From the NCBI RefSeq assembly GCF_017874035.1, contig NZ_JAGGKV010000005.1, positions 186,001-250,000 of the forward strand: a stretch of DNA of 64,000 nt, written 5' to 3'. Made by a program: the position numbers and the translations under genes. Positions within the stretch are counted from its first letter, which is position 1; the number at the start of each line of letters is the position of its first letter. Origin of the DNA: Paenibacillus aceris (lineage in GTDB: Bacteria; Bacillota; Bacilli; Paenibacillales; NBRC-103111). Below are positions 17,668 through 25,774 of this stretch, in pieces. The notes beneath the pieces are model-generated. The model was not told the DNA's origin and did no database searches. It was given only the letters and a program-made list of their open reading frames with translations.

Positions 17668-18744
17668 ATGTCTTTGATAGAATTCGGCATTGTAGGCAGA
17701 GGGTGGAGAGCCGATTTTTATTTGCGGATTGCGAAATTGCTGCCTCACCGTTTTGCCGTCCGTGCGATGCTAGTCCGCGACGAGGAACGAGGCAGGGAGA
17801 TCGAGAAGGAATGGGAGGTGAAAACCTACCGGGATATAGAGTCTTTCGTTTCAAGCGGGCCTCTCATGTTCGCGGTTCTTTCCGTTTCTAGGGATGCCTT
17901 GCCAGTCTGTACACTGGAGCTGGCAGAAAGAAACATTCCGATATTGACAGAGACACCTCCGGCTAATGACATCCCGGGTATGATTGCCTTGTACGAGTCG
18001 TTGCGCAAGCTTAAGGGGCGCGTACAGGTAGCTGAACAATATTTGTATCAGCCGATGCATGCTGCACGTATTGCTTTTGTGAGATCAGGTAAACTGGGGG
18101 ACATTTCTCAAGTGCAAGTATCGGCTGCTCATGGTTACCATGGCATCAGCCTGATTAGAAAGATGCTTGGCATTAGTTTCGAAAACGCCATCATCAGGGG
18201 ACAGAGATTTACCTCAAAGATCGTGAAAGGCCCGGGGCGTTATGGACCTCCCGAAAGTGAAGTAATTGACGATTCGGTGCAGGATATCGCTACTCTTCAA
18301 TTCGGAAACCAACTGGCTCTGTTTGATTTTACAGGTGATCAGTATTTCTCATGGATTCGCCAACATCGTGTCCTCGTTCGAGGAAGCCGTGGAGAAGTAA
18401 CGGACGAAACGTTCCGGTATTTGAAGGATTATAAGACACCTGTCTATGGCAATTTTCGAAGAGTCGATACCGGTCATAATGGTAACTTGGAAGGGTATTA
18501 TCACCGAGGAATTACAGCAAATGAAGATTGGGTGTATGAAAACCTATTCGTTCCCGGGCGTTTATCCGACGATGAGATCGCCATTGCTACAAGTTTAACT
18601 AAGATGGCGGACTATTTGCTGGGGGGGCCGTCATGCTATGATTTGGCAGAGGCGATGCAGGATAATTATTTATCGATCATGATGCAGACGGCTATCGAGT
18701 CGGGAGAGGAACTGACGACGACGACTCAGCCTTGGGCGCTGTGA
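17668..18744 (+). CDS. Gfo/Idh/MocA-family oxidoreductase (second)
   Basis: This predicted NAD(P)-dependent dehydrogenase has 358 residues. The nucleotide-binding motif is FGIVGRGWRADFYL at the very start. The usual EKP motif is altered to TETPP (about residue 100), so the canonical active-site lysine of the family is not where expected. This could mean a different mechanism or a non-oxidoreductase role. The ATG at 17668 was chosen because GAGGG (17653-17657) precedes it; the ATG at 17641 lacks a ribosome site. It stands between two terminators with its own -10 box, so it is a separate transcription unit. Similarity to the preceding oxidoreductase is low, so it is not a recent duplication. 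Confidence 0.85.
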   Translation: MSLIEFGIVGRGWRADFYLRIAKLLPHRFAVRAMLVRDEERGREIEKEWEVKTYRDIESFVSSGPLMFAVLSVSRDALPVCTLELAERNIPILTETPPANDIPGMIALYESLRKLKGRVQVAEQYLYQPMHAARIAFVRSGKLGDISQVQVSAAHGYHGISLIRKMLGISFENAIIRGQRFTSKIVKGPGRYGPPESEVIDDSVQDIATLQFGNQLALFDFTGDQYFSWIRQHRVLVRGSRGEVTDETFRYLKDYKTPVYGNFRRVDTGHNGNLEGYYHRGITANEDWVYENLFVPGRLSDDEIAIATSLTKMADYLLGGPSCYDLAEAMQDNYLSIMMQTAIESGEELTTTTQPWAL

Positions 18745-18897
18745 GGTATAGCTCGAACTGCTGAAATTGTGTCCCCATGGGACTCAAGGAAAGCAGGAAA
18801 AGTTTTTAAAAGGATATCTGATTGGCGGCTTTGTACTTATTGTAATTATATTGTAAATTTTTACTATTTTTTCAAACTTCAGATTTCTTAATAGGAA

Positions 18898-18930
18898 AAG
18901 AGGATGCCGAATGGCGTCCTCTTCCTTTGT
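18898..18930 (+). terminator. Rho-independent terminator between convergent genes
   Basis: AAGAGGATGCC (18898-18908) pairs with GGCGTCCTCTT (18913-18923) through 11 base pairs including one T-G wobble, around GAAT, followed by a T-rich stretch. It lies between the oxidoreductase (plus strand) and the LacI regulator (minus strand) and may serve both. Confidence 0.7.
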
Positions 18931-18984
18931 ATTCATAATTGATATTAGTATACTGTTGGTCTTTAACCTTTAGAGGGGGCTTTC

Positions 18985-20052
18985 TTAATGGGATTTGAAC
19001 ATGGCACCGCACGATTCGCGGACCACGAGCTCGGGAGAGTGATTGATGGTAATCGTCTCGTCGGAGCCATTAATCGCACTGATCAGCTGCAGTACGGCCA
19101 TTCGCCCCAAATACTCGTTATGCTGATCCATCGAAGTCAGACGCGGAATGCTGTATTCGCTCAGCGGAAATTGATCACAGCTCGCGATGGCGATCTGCTC
19201 GGGGCAGTGCAGCCCGCGATCCTTCATGGCGCGAACCGCGCCGAGCGCAACCATGTCGTTATGGGCGATGACTGCCGACGGCAGCCTGTCCGAGTTGGTA
19301 TTGAGCAACTGGATCATCGCGGCGTAGCCGTCCGGCGCGTAGTAGTCCGAGGTCACGATGTAAGGGTCGTAGACGGTTTGTCCGAGCGATTTCATCGCCT
19401 GCGAGAACGCCTCGATCCGTGAAGAGGTGACGCGAATGCCGGGTTCTCCTCCGATGAAGCCAATTTTGTCGTGTCCGAGCGCCATGAAGTGATTCACGAT
19501 GGACGTTACGCCCTGCTTGAGATTCCGCTCGACGAACAAGCACTCGCATCCTTCTATTCTACTGCCGACGATAACGACTGGTACGTGACGGTGAAGCTGG
19601 TTAAGGGCGAGAATGAACGAATCCGGGATATCTTCTTTATCAATTTGGCCGCCTAGAATCAGTACGCCATCCACTTGCTTCTCGAGAATGATTTTGAAGT
19701 AATCCTCTTCAGATAAGTGCGTGTCGAAGCGCTTTGAGTCGCGAGAGAACATCGTGTTAAACATGAGCGTGGCGTACATGTGTTTCAAGGCGAAACTCTC
19801 AATCTGAAGAAATAACGAGGCGAAATAAGGATTCGTAATATCAGGTAGAATAACACCGATGTTTTTTGTCGTTTGATTGATCATACCCCTGGCGAATACA
19901 CTTGGCGTGTAGTTGTACTCGTCAATAACCTGTTGGATACGCTCTCGCTTCTTCTGGGAAACGGAGGGGCTATTGTTCAGCACACGCGATACGGTGGTTA
20001 CGGACACGCCGCTTTTTTGGGCGATCTCTGTAATTGTAATCTTGCTCTTCAA
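18985..20052 (-). CDS. LacI-family transcriptional repressor
   Basis: This is a sugar-responsive repressor of about 355 residues. The N-terminal helix-turn-helix reads ITITEIAQKSGVSVTTVSRV, followed by the hinge helix region and a periplasmic-binding-protein-like effector domain (about 60-350; NIGVILPDITNPYFASL starts it). The chosen TTG start at 20052 has AAAAGGA (20062-20068) at the right spacing; the GTG at 20082 gives ten extra residues before the normal family N-terminus. It is divergent from the ROK/SIS amino-sugar genes, with two palindromic operators of LacI type between them. It therefore most probably represses that operon and itself, released by an amino-sugar phosphate or oligosaccharide (inference). 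The coding is GC-rich compared with the 9.7-16 kb segment. Confidence 0.93.
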   Translation of the reverse strand: MKSKITITEIAQKSGVSVTTVSRVLNNSPSVSQKKRERIQQVIDEYNYTPSVFARGMINQTTKNIGVILPDITNPYFASLFLQIESFALKHMYATLMFNTMFSRDSKRFDTHLSEEDYFKIILEKQVDGVLILGGQIDKEDIPDSFILALNQLHRHVPVVIVGSRIEGCECLFVERNLKQGVTSIVNHFMALGHDKIGFIGGEPGIRVTSSRIEAFSQAMKSLGQTVYDPYIVTSDYYAPDGYAAMIQLLNTNSDRLPSAVIAHNDMVALGAVRAMKDRGLHCPEQIAIASCDQFPLSEYSIPRLTSMDQHNEYLGRMAVLQLISAINGSDETITINHSPELVVRESCGAMFKSH

Positions 20053-20123
20053 TGTGACACATCCTTTTGCAAACATAGGCACTAGTTAGATTTTAGCGCA
20101 AGTTATCAAGTGACGCAACAGAA

Positions 20124-20143
20124 ATTTGGTAACGATACCAAAA
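20124..20143. promoter_or_regulatory. LacI-type operator 1 (imperfect palindrome)
   Basis: ATTTGGTAACGATACCAAAA is a palindrome centred on CG, with two mismatched pairs between the arms. It is a degenerate copy of the perfect operator at 20267-20286. It lies 72 bases upstream of the LacI gene start, which suggests autoregulation. Confidence 0.75.
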
Positions 20144-20209
20144 TATTTTTATTTATTGGAATAGCAATGAGGATGAGGGGAGGTCCTTTATTTTTCAGTA
20201 AAATATAGA

Positions 20210-20236
20210 TTGACAGTATTGTTGTCACCTGATAAT
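20210..20236 (+). promoter_or_regulatory. Candidate sigma-A promoter of the ROK/SIS operon
   Basis: TTGACA (20210-20215, a perfect -35 box) and GATAAT (20231-20236, five of six -10 bases) are 15 bases apart, shorter than ideal. Operator 2 would lie just downstream of the transcription start, a classical roadblock position for a LacI-type repressor. Confidence 0.5.
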
Positions 20237-20266
20237 CTTGCATTTGTAAGCGGTTCACATATTCAA

Positions 20267-20286
20267 ATTTGGTAACGTTACCAAAT
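20267..20286. promoter_or_regulatory. LacI-type operator 2 (perfect 20-bp palindrome)
   Basis: ATTTGGTAACGTTACCAAAT is perfectly self-complementary with the central CG typical of LacI-family operators. It shares its core with operator 1, 143 bases away, a spacing compatible with DNA looping. It overlaps the 5' leader of the ROK kinase gene, 19 bases before the ATG. Confidence 0.85.
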
Positions 20287-20304
20287 ATGCGGGGGATGTA
20301 TTCG

Positions 20305-21288
20305 ATGGAAAAACAGTTTTTAGGATCGGTCATTGCGGTCGATCTGGGAGGTACCAGCATTCTGTTAGGAGAGGTCACGGTAGAGGGAGAGGTCATTCGA
20401 ACGAAATCCTATCCAAGCGATACGACGAGCCAAGCAATCGCACTGCAGCATATTATCGATGCGATAGCTGACTTTAAGAAGACCTCTACATCCCGGTCGG
20501 AGCCGCTGGCGATCGGCATTGGGGTTGTCGGCCGGGTCGATGGGACGAGAGGCGTCTGGCTAGAGATTGAGCCGGGAAAATCCGAAGAGACCGACGTTAA
20601 GTCGATCATCGAGTCAACGTTCGGAGTCCGTTGCGGCATCGACAACGACGTTGCATGTGCAACGAAGGCGGAGCAGCGGTTTGGATGGGGAGAACAGTCC
20701 GACAATTTCATCTACTTGAATATCGGCACCGGAATCGCGGCAGGATTCATTGTGGATGGGCATTACGTGAACGGCGCGAGCTTAAATTCGGGCGAAGTCG
20801 GCCATGTGGTTGTCGATCTGCATAGCGATGTGGTTTGCGGCTGCGGGCGCAAAGGATGCGTCGAACGGATCGCTTCGGGCCTCGGTTTTCATGAGAGAGT
20901 ACTGGCACTGAGGAGCCAATACCCGAATTCGGCTCTTGTCATTCGCGACGGCGAACGCGTCGCAACGCAAACCATTTTCGCTGGGGCGGAAAGCGGAGAC
21001 GAGCTCTGCGTGCGCGTTTGCGAAGATGCGGCCAGCGCCACGGCAGCGCTCGTCATGAATCTCGTGCGCGTCAGCGATCCCGATACGATCGTTCTAGGAG
21101 GCGGCGTCACGAAGAGTGATTATTTTGTCGGCGGAGTTAATTCGTATTTGAATCCAAAAACGATGCGTTTCGTTGCCAGGTCTCTTGTGAAGACGAAGCT
21201 GCCGGAGCCAGGTCTCGTCGGTGCGGCATTGGCAGGTATGCAAGCGATCGGCATAATCGGGGAGGGGGCTACGATTTATGGATGTTAA
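20305..21288 (+). CDS. ROK-family sugar kinase
   Basis: This 327-residue kinase has the ROK signature. The phosphate-binding start is VIAVDLGGTSILLGE, the catalytic region shows IDNDVACA, GEVGHVVV carries the substrate Glu/His, and the zinc motif CGCGRKGC uses Cys178, Cys180 and Cys185. The ATG at 20305 was preferred (GGGGGAT at 20291-20297); an upstream TTG would run through the operator. No helix-turn-helix is present, so this is an enzyme rather than a ROK repressor. ROK kinases phosphorylate glucose, GlcNAc, glucosamine or similar sugars. Together with the overlapping SIS gene, an amino-sugar 6-kinase is the best guess. It overlaps the next gene by 11 bases. Confidence 0.92.
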   Translation: MEKQFLGSVIAVDLGGTSILLGEVTVEGEVIRTKSYPSDTTSQAIALQHIIDAIADFKKTSTSRSEPLAIGIGVVGRVDGTRGVWLEIEPGKSEETDVKSIIESTFGVRCGIDNDVACATKAEQRFGWGEQSDNFIYLNIGTGIAAGFIVDGHYVNGASLNSGEVGHVVVDLHSDVVCGCGRKGCVERIASGLGFHERVLALRSQYPNSALVIRDGERVATQTIFAGAESGDELCVRVCEDAASATAALVMNLVRVSDPDTIVLGGGVTKSDYFVGGVNSYLNPKTMRFVARSLVKTKLPEPGLVGAALAGMQAIGIIGEGATIYGC

Positions 21289-22366
21289 GCCTACAATGAT
21301 GACATACGTTCTGGAGCAGTCGGAGATGGTCCAATCGATCCTCGAGCGCTTTCCGGGCAACGTGGATGAATTCGTGGACATCGCGCTCGGTACGTCCGAA
21401 TGGCTCGTATTCGCGACTGGCTCGAGTTATAACGCTGCTTTAAGCGCTAAATATTACGTCGAGAATCGGGCGGACGTCCGGATGGAAATCAAAGAACCGT
21501 TTCATTTTACGCATTATGACCGTATCTCCCCGCATGTTGATCTTGCCATCGGCATCTCGCAGAGCGGCCAGAGCACGTCGACGATCGGTGCCTTGGCCCG
21601 CGTACGACAGGAATCCGATATCAGGACAATTGCGATGGCAAGCGATACGACCAGCGCGATCTCCGAGATGGCGGACGTGACCACGGATATTGGCAGCGGC
21701 AAAGAACGAGTCGGGTACGTGACGAAGGGATTCACTGCGACGGTGCTCACCTTCATGCTCGCCGGACTCCGTCTTGCGCAGCGCAAGGGGATTGCTTCAC
21801 ACGACCAAGTAAGCAGGGAGCTGAAGGCATTTCGGAAGTATGGAGCGGCTCTGCCTTACATCATATCGGCTACAGAAAATTTCTACGAGCGCTTTAAGGA
21901 GGAGTTCGTGGGTGCTCCCCGGTTCACGGCGATCGGCAATGGACCAGCCGTTGGCACAACGAAGGAGATCGAGACGAAATTCTCGGAAACGGTCAGACTG
22001 CCGACACAAGGGATCGAACTGGAAGCATTCATGCATGGCCCGTATCTGGAAGTCAATCCGGAGCACCGCATCTTTTTCTTGGAGACGGATAGTCCGGTCA
22101 AACATCGGCTTGAGTCGTTGAGAGCGTATGAATCCCGCGTCACGCCGTATACGTACATCTTTAAGCTGGGCAATTCAAACGATGAACGAACACTAGCGCT
22201 GCCAGTCTCATTGGACGAATACCAAGCGCCCCTTGCGCTCATTGTACCTTTCCAGATCCTCGCGCATCACATTGCAGGCGGGCGGGGCATCGACTTGACC
22301 CGTCGGATCTACACCGACTTTGGGGTTGCGATGCAGAGCAAGACACAGCCTGGCGATTACGCTTAA
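21278..22366 (+). CDS. SIS-domain sugar-phosphate protein (GlmS isomerase-like or deaminase/deglycase)
   Basis: This 362-residue protein has two SIS domains, like the isomerase half of glucosamine-6-phosphate synthase but without the glutaminase domain. Phosphosugar-binding motifs are FATGSSYNAAL and the loop ISQSGQSTST. Relatives include AgaS-type deaminases and FrlB-type deglycases. The ATG at 21278 lies inside the end of the ROK gene and is preceded by GGAGGGGG, so the two are translationally coupled. The simplest reading is phosphorylation of an amino sugar by the kinase followed by deamination or isomerisation here, feeding fructose-6-phosphate or tagatose-6-phosphate into glycolysis (inference). 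This fits an operon handling hexosamine-rich glycans. Confidence 0.85.
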   Translation: MDVKPTMMTYVLEQSEMVQSILERFPGNVDEFVDIALGTSEWLVFATGSSYNAALSAKYYVENRADVRMEIKEPFHFTHYDRISPHVDLAIGISQSGQSTSTIGALARVRQESDIRTIAMASDTTSAISEMADVTTDIGSGKERVGYVTKGFTATVLTFMLAGLRLAQRKGIASHDQVSRELKAFRKYGAALPYIISATENFYERFKEEFVGAPRFTAIGNGPAVGTTKEIETKFSETVRLPTQGIELEAFMHGPYLEVNPEHRIFFLETDSPVKHRLESLRAYESRVTPYTYIFKLGNSNDERTLALPVSLDEYQAPLALIVPFQILAHHIAGGRGIDLTRRIYTDFGVAMQSKTQPGDYA

Positions 22367-22420
22367 CTGTGAAAGTTAATAAAAAAAGGTGGAAGTTAAT
22401 CCAAAGGGGGAATCTGTAAG

Positions 22421-23710
22421 ATGAAAAAGTTTTGGGTCCTGGTATTAGCATTACTCCTAGTGCTTTCTGTAACTGCATGCTCAAGCAGCAACACCAACAA
22501 CGAGTCTGGGAATGCCGGGCCGTCTTCGGCAACGGCGAAGAAAGTCAACCTGAAGCTCTGGACCATTTGGCCTTCAGGAGATTTCAAACCCATACGGGAT
22601 GAGCTAGTAGAAAAATGGAACAAAGACCACCCTGAAATTCAAGTGGAAGTAGAGTCCGCCGAGAACGACGCTTATAAAACGAAAGTACAAACGGCAGCGG
22701 CGGCTGATGGACTACCGGATATTTTCTTTAGTTATGGCGCGGGCTTCTCGAAGCCATTTGTTGATGGCGGAAAGGTTCTCACCCTGGACGAATACCTGAA
22801 TGACGGAACAAAGGACAAGCTTTCAGCCGGTTCGTTGGACAATTTAACATATAACGGTAAAGTTTACGGCTTACCGTATACAATGTGGCTCGGAACTTTG
22901 TTCGTCAATCAAGAGCTGTTCGACAAGAACAATATAAAAGTACCGACAACATATACCGAGCTCCTCGAGGCTGTAAAAGCGTTCCGTGCCAAAGGAATCG
23001 ATCCGATGGCGGTAGGCGGCAAGGATCTCTGGACAAGCGAGTTTTATCAAAACGTATTCGCACTGCGTGAAGGCGGAACAAAGCTGAATCTCGATGCATT
23101 GAGAGGCAAAGCATCATTTGAAGATGCGGCATTTACCAAAGCGGCAGAGAAGCTTCAGGAATTAGCGAAAGCGGATGCCTTTATGAAAGGCTATATGGGT
23201 TTATCAAGGGATGAGTCGGAAGCGGTGTTTCTGGCAGGTAAAATACCGATGTACTACAATGGCAGCTGGTTTGCAAAATCATTGGACGCTGCTCCGGCTG
23301 TTAAAGCCAAAGTTAAGGTTATGAAATTTCCTGTCATTGAAGGAGCCGCGGGGAACGAAAATGAATGGATTGGCGGCGTGCTCGACACGTTCATGGTAAG
23401 CTCAAAAACCAAGTATCCGGAACAAGCCGTTCAATTCTTGAAGTATTTGACTGAAAATCTCTCAAGCGAAGGTTACAAAGCGGGGGCTGGATTGCCTACT
23501 TGGAAAACGAAGGTCGACGAGTCCCGAATCGACCCGGTTTTAAAAGATGTTCTAGCGGCTTTCAATAAATCTACCGGTGTTGTACCCTTGTATGATTTGT
23601 ACCTGGGAGGCAAACAAGGGGAGACGCATATGAACCTTGTGGCGAAGCTTTTGGCAAACAAAATAACTCCTCAAGAATTTGGGGTTCAAATGCAGGCGTT
23701 AGAGAGATAA
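22421..23710 (+). CDS. ABC importer sugar-binding lipoprotein, MalE/UgpB type (third importer)
   Basis: This 429-residue binding protein has a lipoprotein signal ending SVTAC (Cys20 lipidated). It belongs to the classical family-1 binding proteins, smaller than the LplA type, with typical segments KLWTIWPSGDF and YYNGSWFAKS. An AAAGGGGG ribosome site precedes the ATG. It follows the amino-sugar kinase and SIS genes by 55 bases and precedes its two permeases. The whole set, under the LacI regulator, forms a coherent uptake and catabolism unit, and its ligand is probably a small amino-sugar oligosaccharide (inference). Confidence 0.93.
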   Translation: MKKFWVLVLALLLVLSVTACSSSNTNNESGNAGPSSATAKKVNLKLWTIWPSGDFKPIRDELVEKWNKDHPEIQVEVESAENDAYKTKVQTAAAADGLPDIFFSYGAGFSKPFVDGGKVLTLDEYLNDGTKDKLSAGSLDNLTYNGKVYGLPYTMWLGTLFVNQELFDKNNIKVPTTYTELLEAVKAFRAKGIDPMAVGGKDLWTSEFYQNVFALREGGTKLNLDALRGKASFEDAAFTKAAEKLQELAKADAFMKGYMGLSRDESEAVFLAGKIPMYYNGSWFAKSLDAAPAVKAKVKVMKFPVIEGAAGNENEWIGGVLDTFMVSSKTKYPEQAVQFLKYLTENLSSEGYKAGAGLPTWKTKVDESRIDPVLKDVLAAFNKSTGVVPLYDLYLGGKQGETHMNLVAKLLANKITPQEFGVQMQALER

Positions 23711-23720
23711 CCATATCCGT

Positions 23721-23749
23721 GAGGAGGGGAGTATATCGCTCTCCTCCTT
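23721..23749 (+). terminator. Intercistronic hairpin after the binding-protein gene
   Basis: GAGGAGGGGAG (23721-23731) pairs with CTCTCCTCCTT (23739-23749), 11 pairs with two G-T wobbles, followed by TTTCCC. Located between binding protein and permeases, it may act as a leaky terminator or 3'-end protector so that more binding protein than permease is made. Confidence 0.55.
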
Positions 23750-23770
23750 TCCCTCAAGGAGGATCTTATC

Positions 23771-24643
23771 ATGGATCGCGTTTTAAGCAACAAGAAAGCG
23801 ATACTGTTTTTTACACTGCCGGCATTTTTGTGGTACGCAGTCATTGTGCTGCTACCTGTTTTTATCTCCTTTTACTATAGCCTGTTGGATTGGGACGGCG
23901 TAGGAAAGGGTGTATTCGTCGGTCTCGAGAATTACGTAACCATGTTTCGTGATGATGATATTTTCAGGCAGTCGTTATGGAATTCCATTATACTTGCTAT
24001 CCTCTCTGTGTTTGTACGGCTTCCGATCTCGCTAGTCTTAGCGCTCATTCTAGCTGGTTACGTGAAAGGTAACCGCTTCTACCGTACCGTATATTTTATT
24101 CCTGTAGTCATGTCCACGGTGGTAATCGGGCAACTCTGGATGAAAATTTATCATCCTTCTTTTGGCCTTCTGAATGGGGTTTTGGGAAGTCTCGGATTGG
24201 AATCCTGGAAGGGCGAATGGCTAGGCAGCGAGAAAACCGCTTTGATTGCCACCTTCGTGCCTATCGTTTGGCAATATATCGGCTATCATATGCTTCTTCT
24301 GTTTGCATCGGCAAAGTCCATACCGGAGGATATTTATGAAGCTGCGCGGATAGACGGAGCAACAGGGGTGAAATCCTCCCTCTATATTACCATTCCACTA
24401 ATTAAACCGATGTTGAAATTATCGACGATCTTTGCCGTTATTGGATCATTAAAAACGTTTGATTTCATTTATGTGTTGACGAACGGCGGCCCTATGCATG
24501 CTACTGAAGTACCAAGTACCTGGATGTTCAGCAATATTTTTAAACAGTATCAATACGGGTACGGAAGCTCACTTGCGATCATCATCATTCTAGAGTGTTT
24601 ATTATTTACGGTTATGATTCAAAAAATGTTTAAAACGGACTAG
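23771..24643 (+). CDS. ABC sugar importer permease, MalF/UgpA type (third importer)
   Basis: This 290-residue permease has six hydrophobic segments and a short N-terminus, opening with the family-typical FFTLPAFLWYAVIVLLPVF. The EAA loop is EAARIDGATGVKSSLYITIP. An AAGGAGG ribosome site lies before the ATG. It forms a pair with the gene at 24713, separated by a 69-base gap containing a hairpin. The family transports di- to oligosaccharides and glycerophosphodiesters. No ATPase gene is present in the operon. Confidence 0.93.
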   Translation: MDRVLSNKKAILFFTLPAFLWYAVIVLLPVFISFYYSLLDWDGVGKGVFVGLENYVTMFRDDDIFRQSLWNSIILAILSVFVRLPISLVLALILAGYVKGNRFYRTVYFIPVVMSTVVIGQLWMKIYHPSFGLLNGVLGSLGLESWKGEWLGSEKTALIATFVPIVWQYIGYHMLLLFASAKSIPEDIYEAARIDGATGVKSSLYITIPLIKPMLKLSTIFAVIGSLKTFDFIYVLTNGGPMHATEVPSTWMFSNIFKQYQYGYGSSLAIIIILECLLFTVMIQKMFKTD

Positions 24644-24682
24644 GGAGTCTTTTCGTGGGATGTTTCGTCGAAAAGACTCTAG
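24640..24682 (+). terminator. Intercistronic hairpin between the two permease genes
   Basis: GAGTCTTTTCG (24645-24655) pairs perfectly with CGAAAAGACTC (24669-24679), with outer CTA/TAG pairs across a two-base bulge. It overlaps the stop codon of the first permease gene. There is no U-tract, so an mRNA processing or stability role is likelier than termination. Confidence 0.45.
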
Positions 24683-24712
24683 ACCATTACTTTCGTTTCG
24701 GAGGCCTAAAAC

Positions 24713-25579
24713 ATGACTGTGCAACAGGCAACGATTGCTTCACGACGAAAAAGCGGAATCAGGATCAGCACCTTGATCATGCAGTTTTTTCTCATCTTAT
24801 TTGCAATTATTCAACTATTTCCTTTGGTGTGGCTCTTTCTTTTTTCTTTCAAAGATAACACAGATATATTCAGTGGAAACGTAATCGGTTTTCCGAAGGT
24901 ATGGCATTGGGAAAATTATAGTTCCTTGTTTACAGGAGGCAAACTAAGTCTATATTTTGTCAATAGTTTGATTGTCACATTTGGTACGATGGTATTTACC
25001 GCCATCTTGGCGACTATGGCCGCCTATTCATTGTCAAGGTTGAAATGGAAACTCAGTAAAGTGACACTGACGGTTTTTATGATTGGGCTTATGATTCCTA
25101 TTCATGCAGCCTTGCTTCCTATATTTCTTATTCTGAAAAATACGGGTCTTCTGGACACCCGACTAGCGTTGATCCTTCCTTATACCGGGTTCGGATTGTC
25201 TCTCGCGATAATTGTCATCGTTAATTTTTTCGTTACGCTCCCCAGAGAGCTTGAAGAGTCGGCCTTTATTGACGGCAGCGGAATCTATCGGACATTTGCT
25301 TTGATCATGATGCCGCTGGTGGCGCCGGCTATCGCAACCGTTTCCATATTTACGTACTTGTCCTCATGGAACGAGTTAATGTTTGCTATTACATTTATCA
25401 GCAGTGACGACCTGAAGACTTTGACGGTTGGAATCATGTCGCTGTCAGGGCAGCATTCAACTTCTTGGGGACCAATCGGAGCAGGACTGTTCGTGACAAC
25501 CTTGCCTACGATCGTTCTGTATTTACTTATGAGTTCCCAGGTAGAGCGCAGCTTAACGACAGGTGCAGTTAAAGGCTAA
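24713..25579 (+). CDS. ABC sugar importer permease, MalG/UgpE type (third importer)
   Basis: This 288-residue permease is the partner of the previous gene. Six membrane segments are visible, with the EAA-type loop EESAFIDGSGIYRTFALIMMP and a C-terminus SLTTGAVKG usual for the MalG group. A GGAGG ribosome site precedes the ATG. It is the last gene of the operon and a strong terminator follows 43 bases after its stop. Confidence 0.93.
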   Translation: MTVQQATIASRRKSGIRISTLIMQFFLILFAIIQLFPLVWLFLFSFKDNTDIFSGNVIGFPKVWHWENYSSLFTGGKLSLYFVNSLIVTFGTMVFTAILATMAAYSLSRLKWKLSKVTLTVFMIGLMIPIHAALLPIFLILKNTGLLDTRLALILPYTGFGLSLAIIVIVNFFVTLPRELEESAFIDGSGIYRTFALIMMPLVAPAIATVSIFTYLSSWNELMFAITFISSDDLKTLTVGIMSLSGQHSTSWGPIGAGLFVTTLPTIVLYLLMSSQVERSLTTGAVKG

Positions 25580-25621
25580 GCAGAATTATTTTAGACCTGC
25601 AAATTGAGGGACTGTTGACAG

Positions 25622-25656
25622 AATGGGTTGAGGACATTATTCTCACCCCATTTTTG
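25622..25656 (+). terminator. Rho-independent terminator of the third importer operon
   Basis: AATGGGTTGAG (25622-25632) pairs with CTCACCCCATT (25642-25652) with a single mismatch, directly followed by a run of T. Confidence 0.85.
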
Positions 25657-25774
25657 TATATTTATAGAGTCCTGGCTTTATTTAAAATGACAGTTCATCA
25701 CTTACCCATCATTTATTTGTATCTTCCTTTTACTCGGTACATAATATTTGTATGGAAAGCGAGGTCACCCCCAT

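Noticed and set aside
19259..19656. Open frames overlapping the LacI gene on both strands
   Set aside because: They arise from the GC-rich coding of the LacI gene; the translations are low-complexity shadows and no start signals precede them.
25658..25774. Possible riboswitch or leader before the cupin remnant
   Set aside because: The stretch is AT-rich with no conserved core or extended pairing beyond the upstream terminator.
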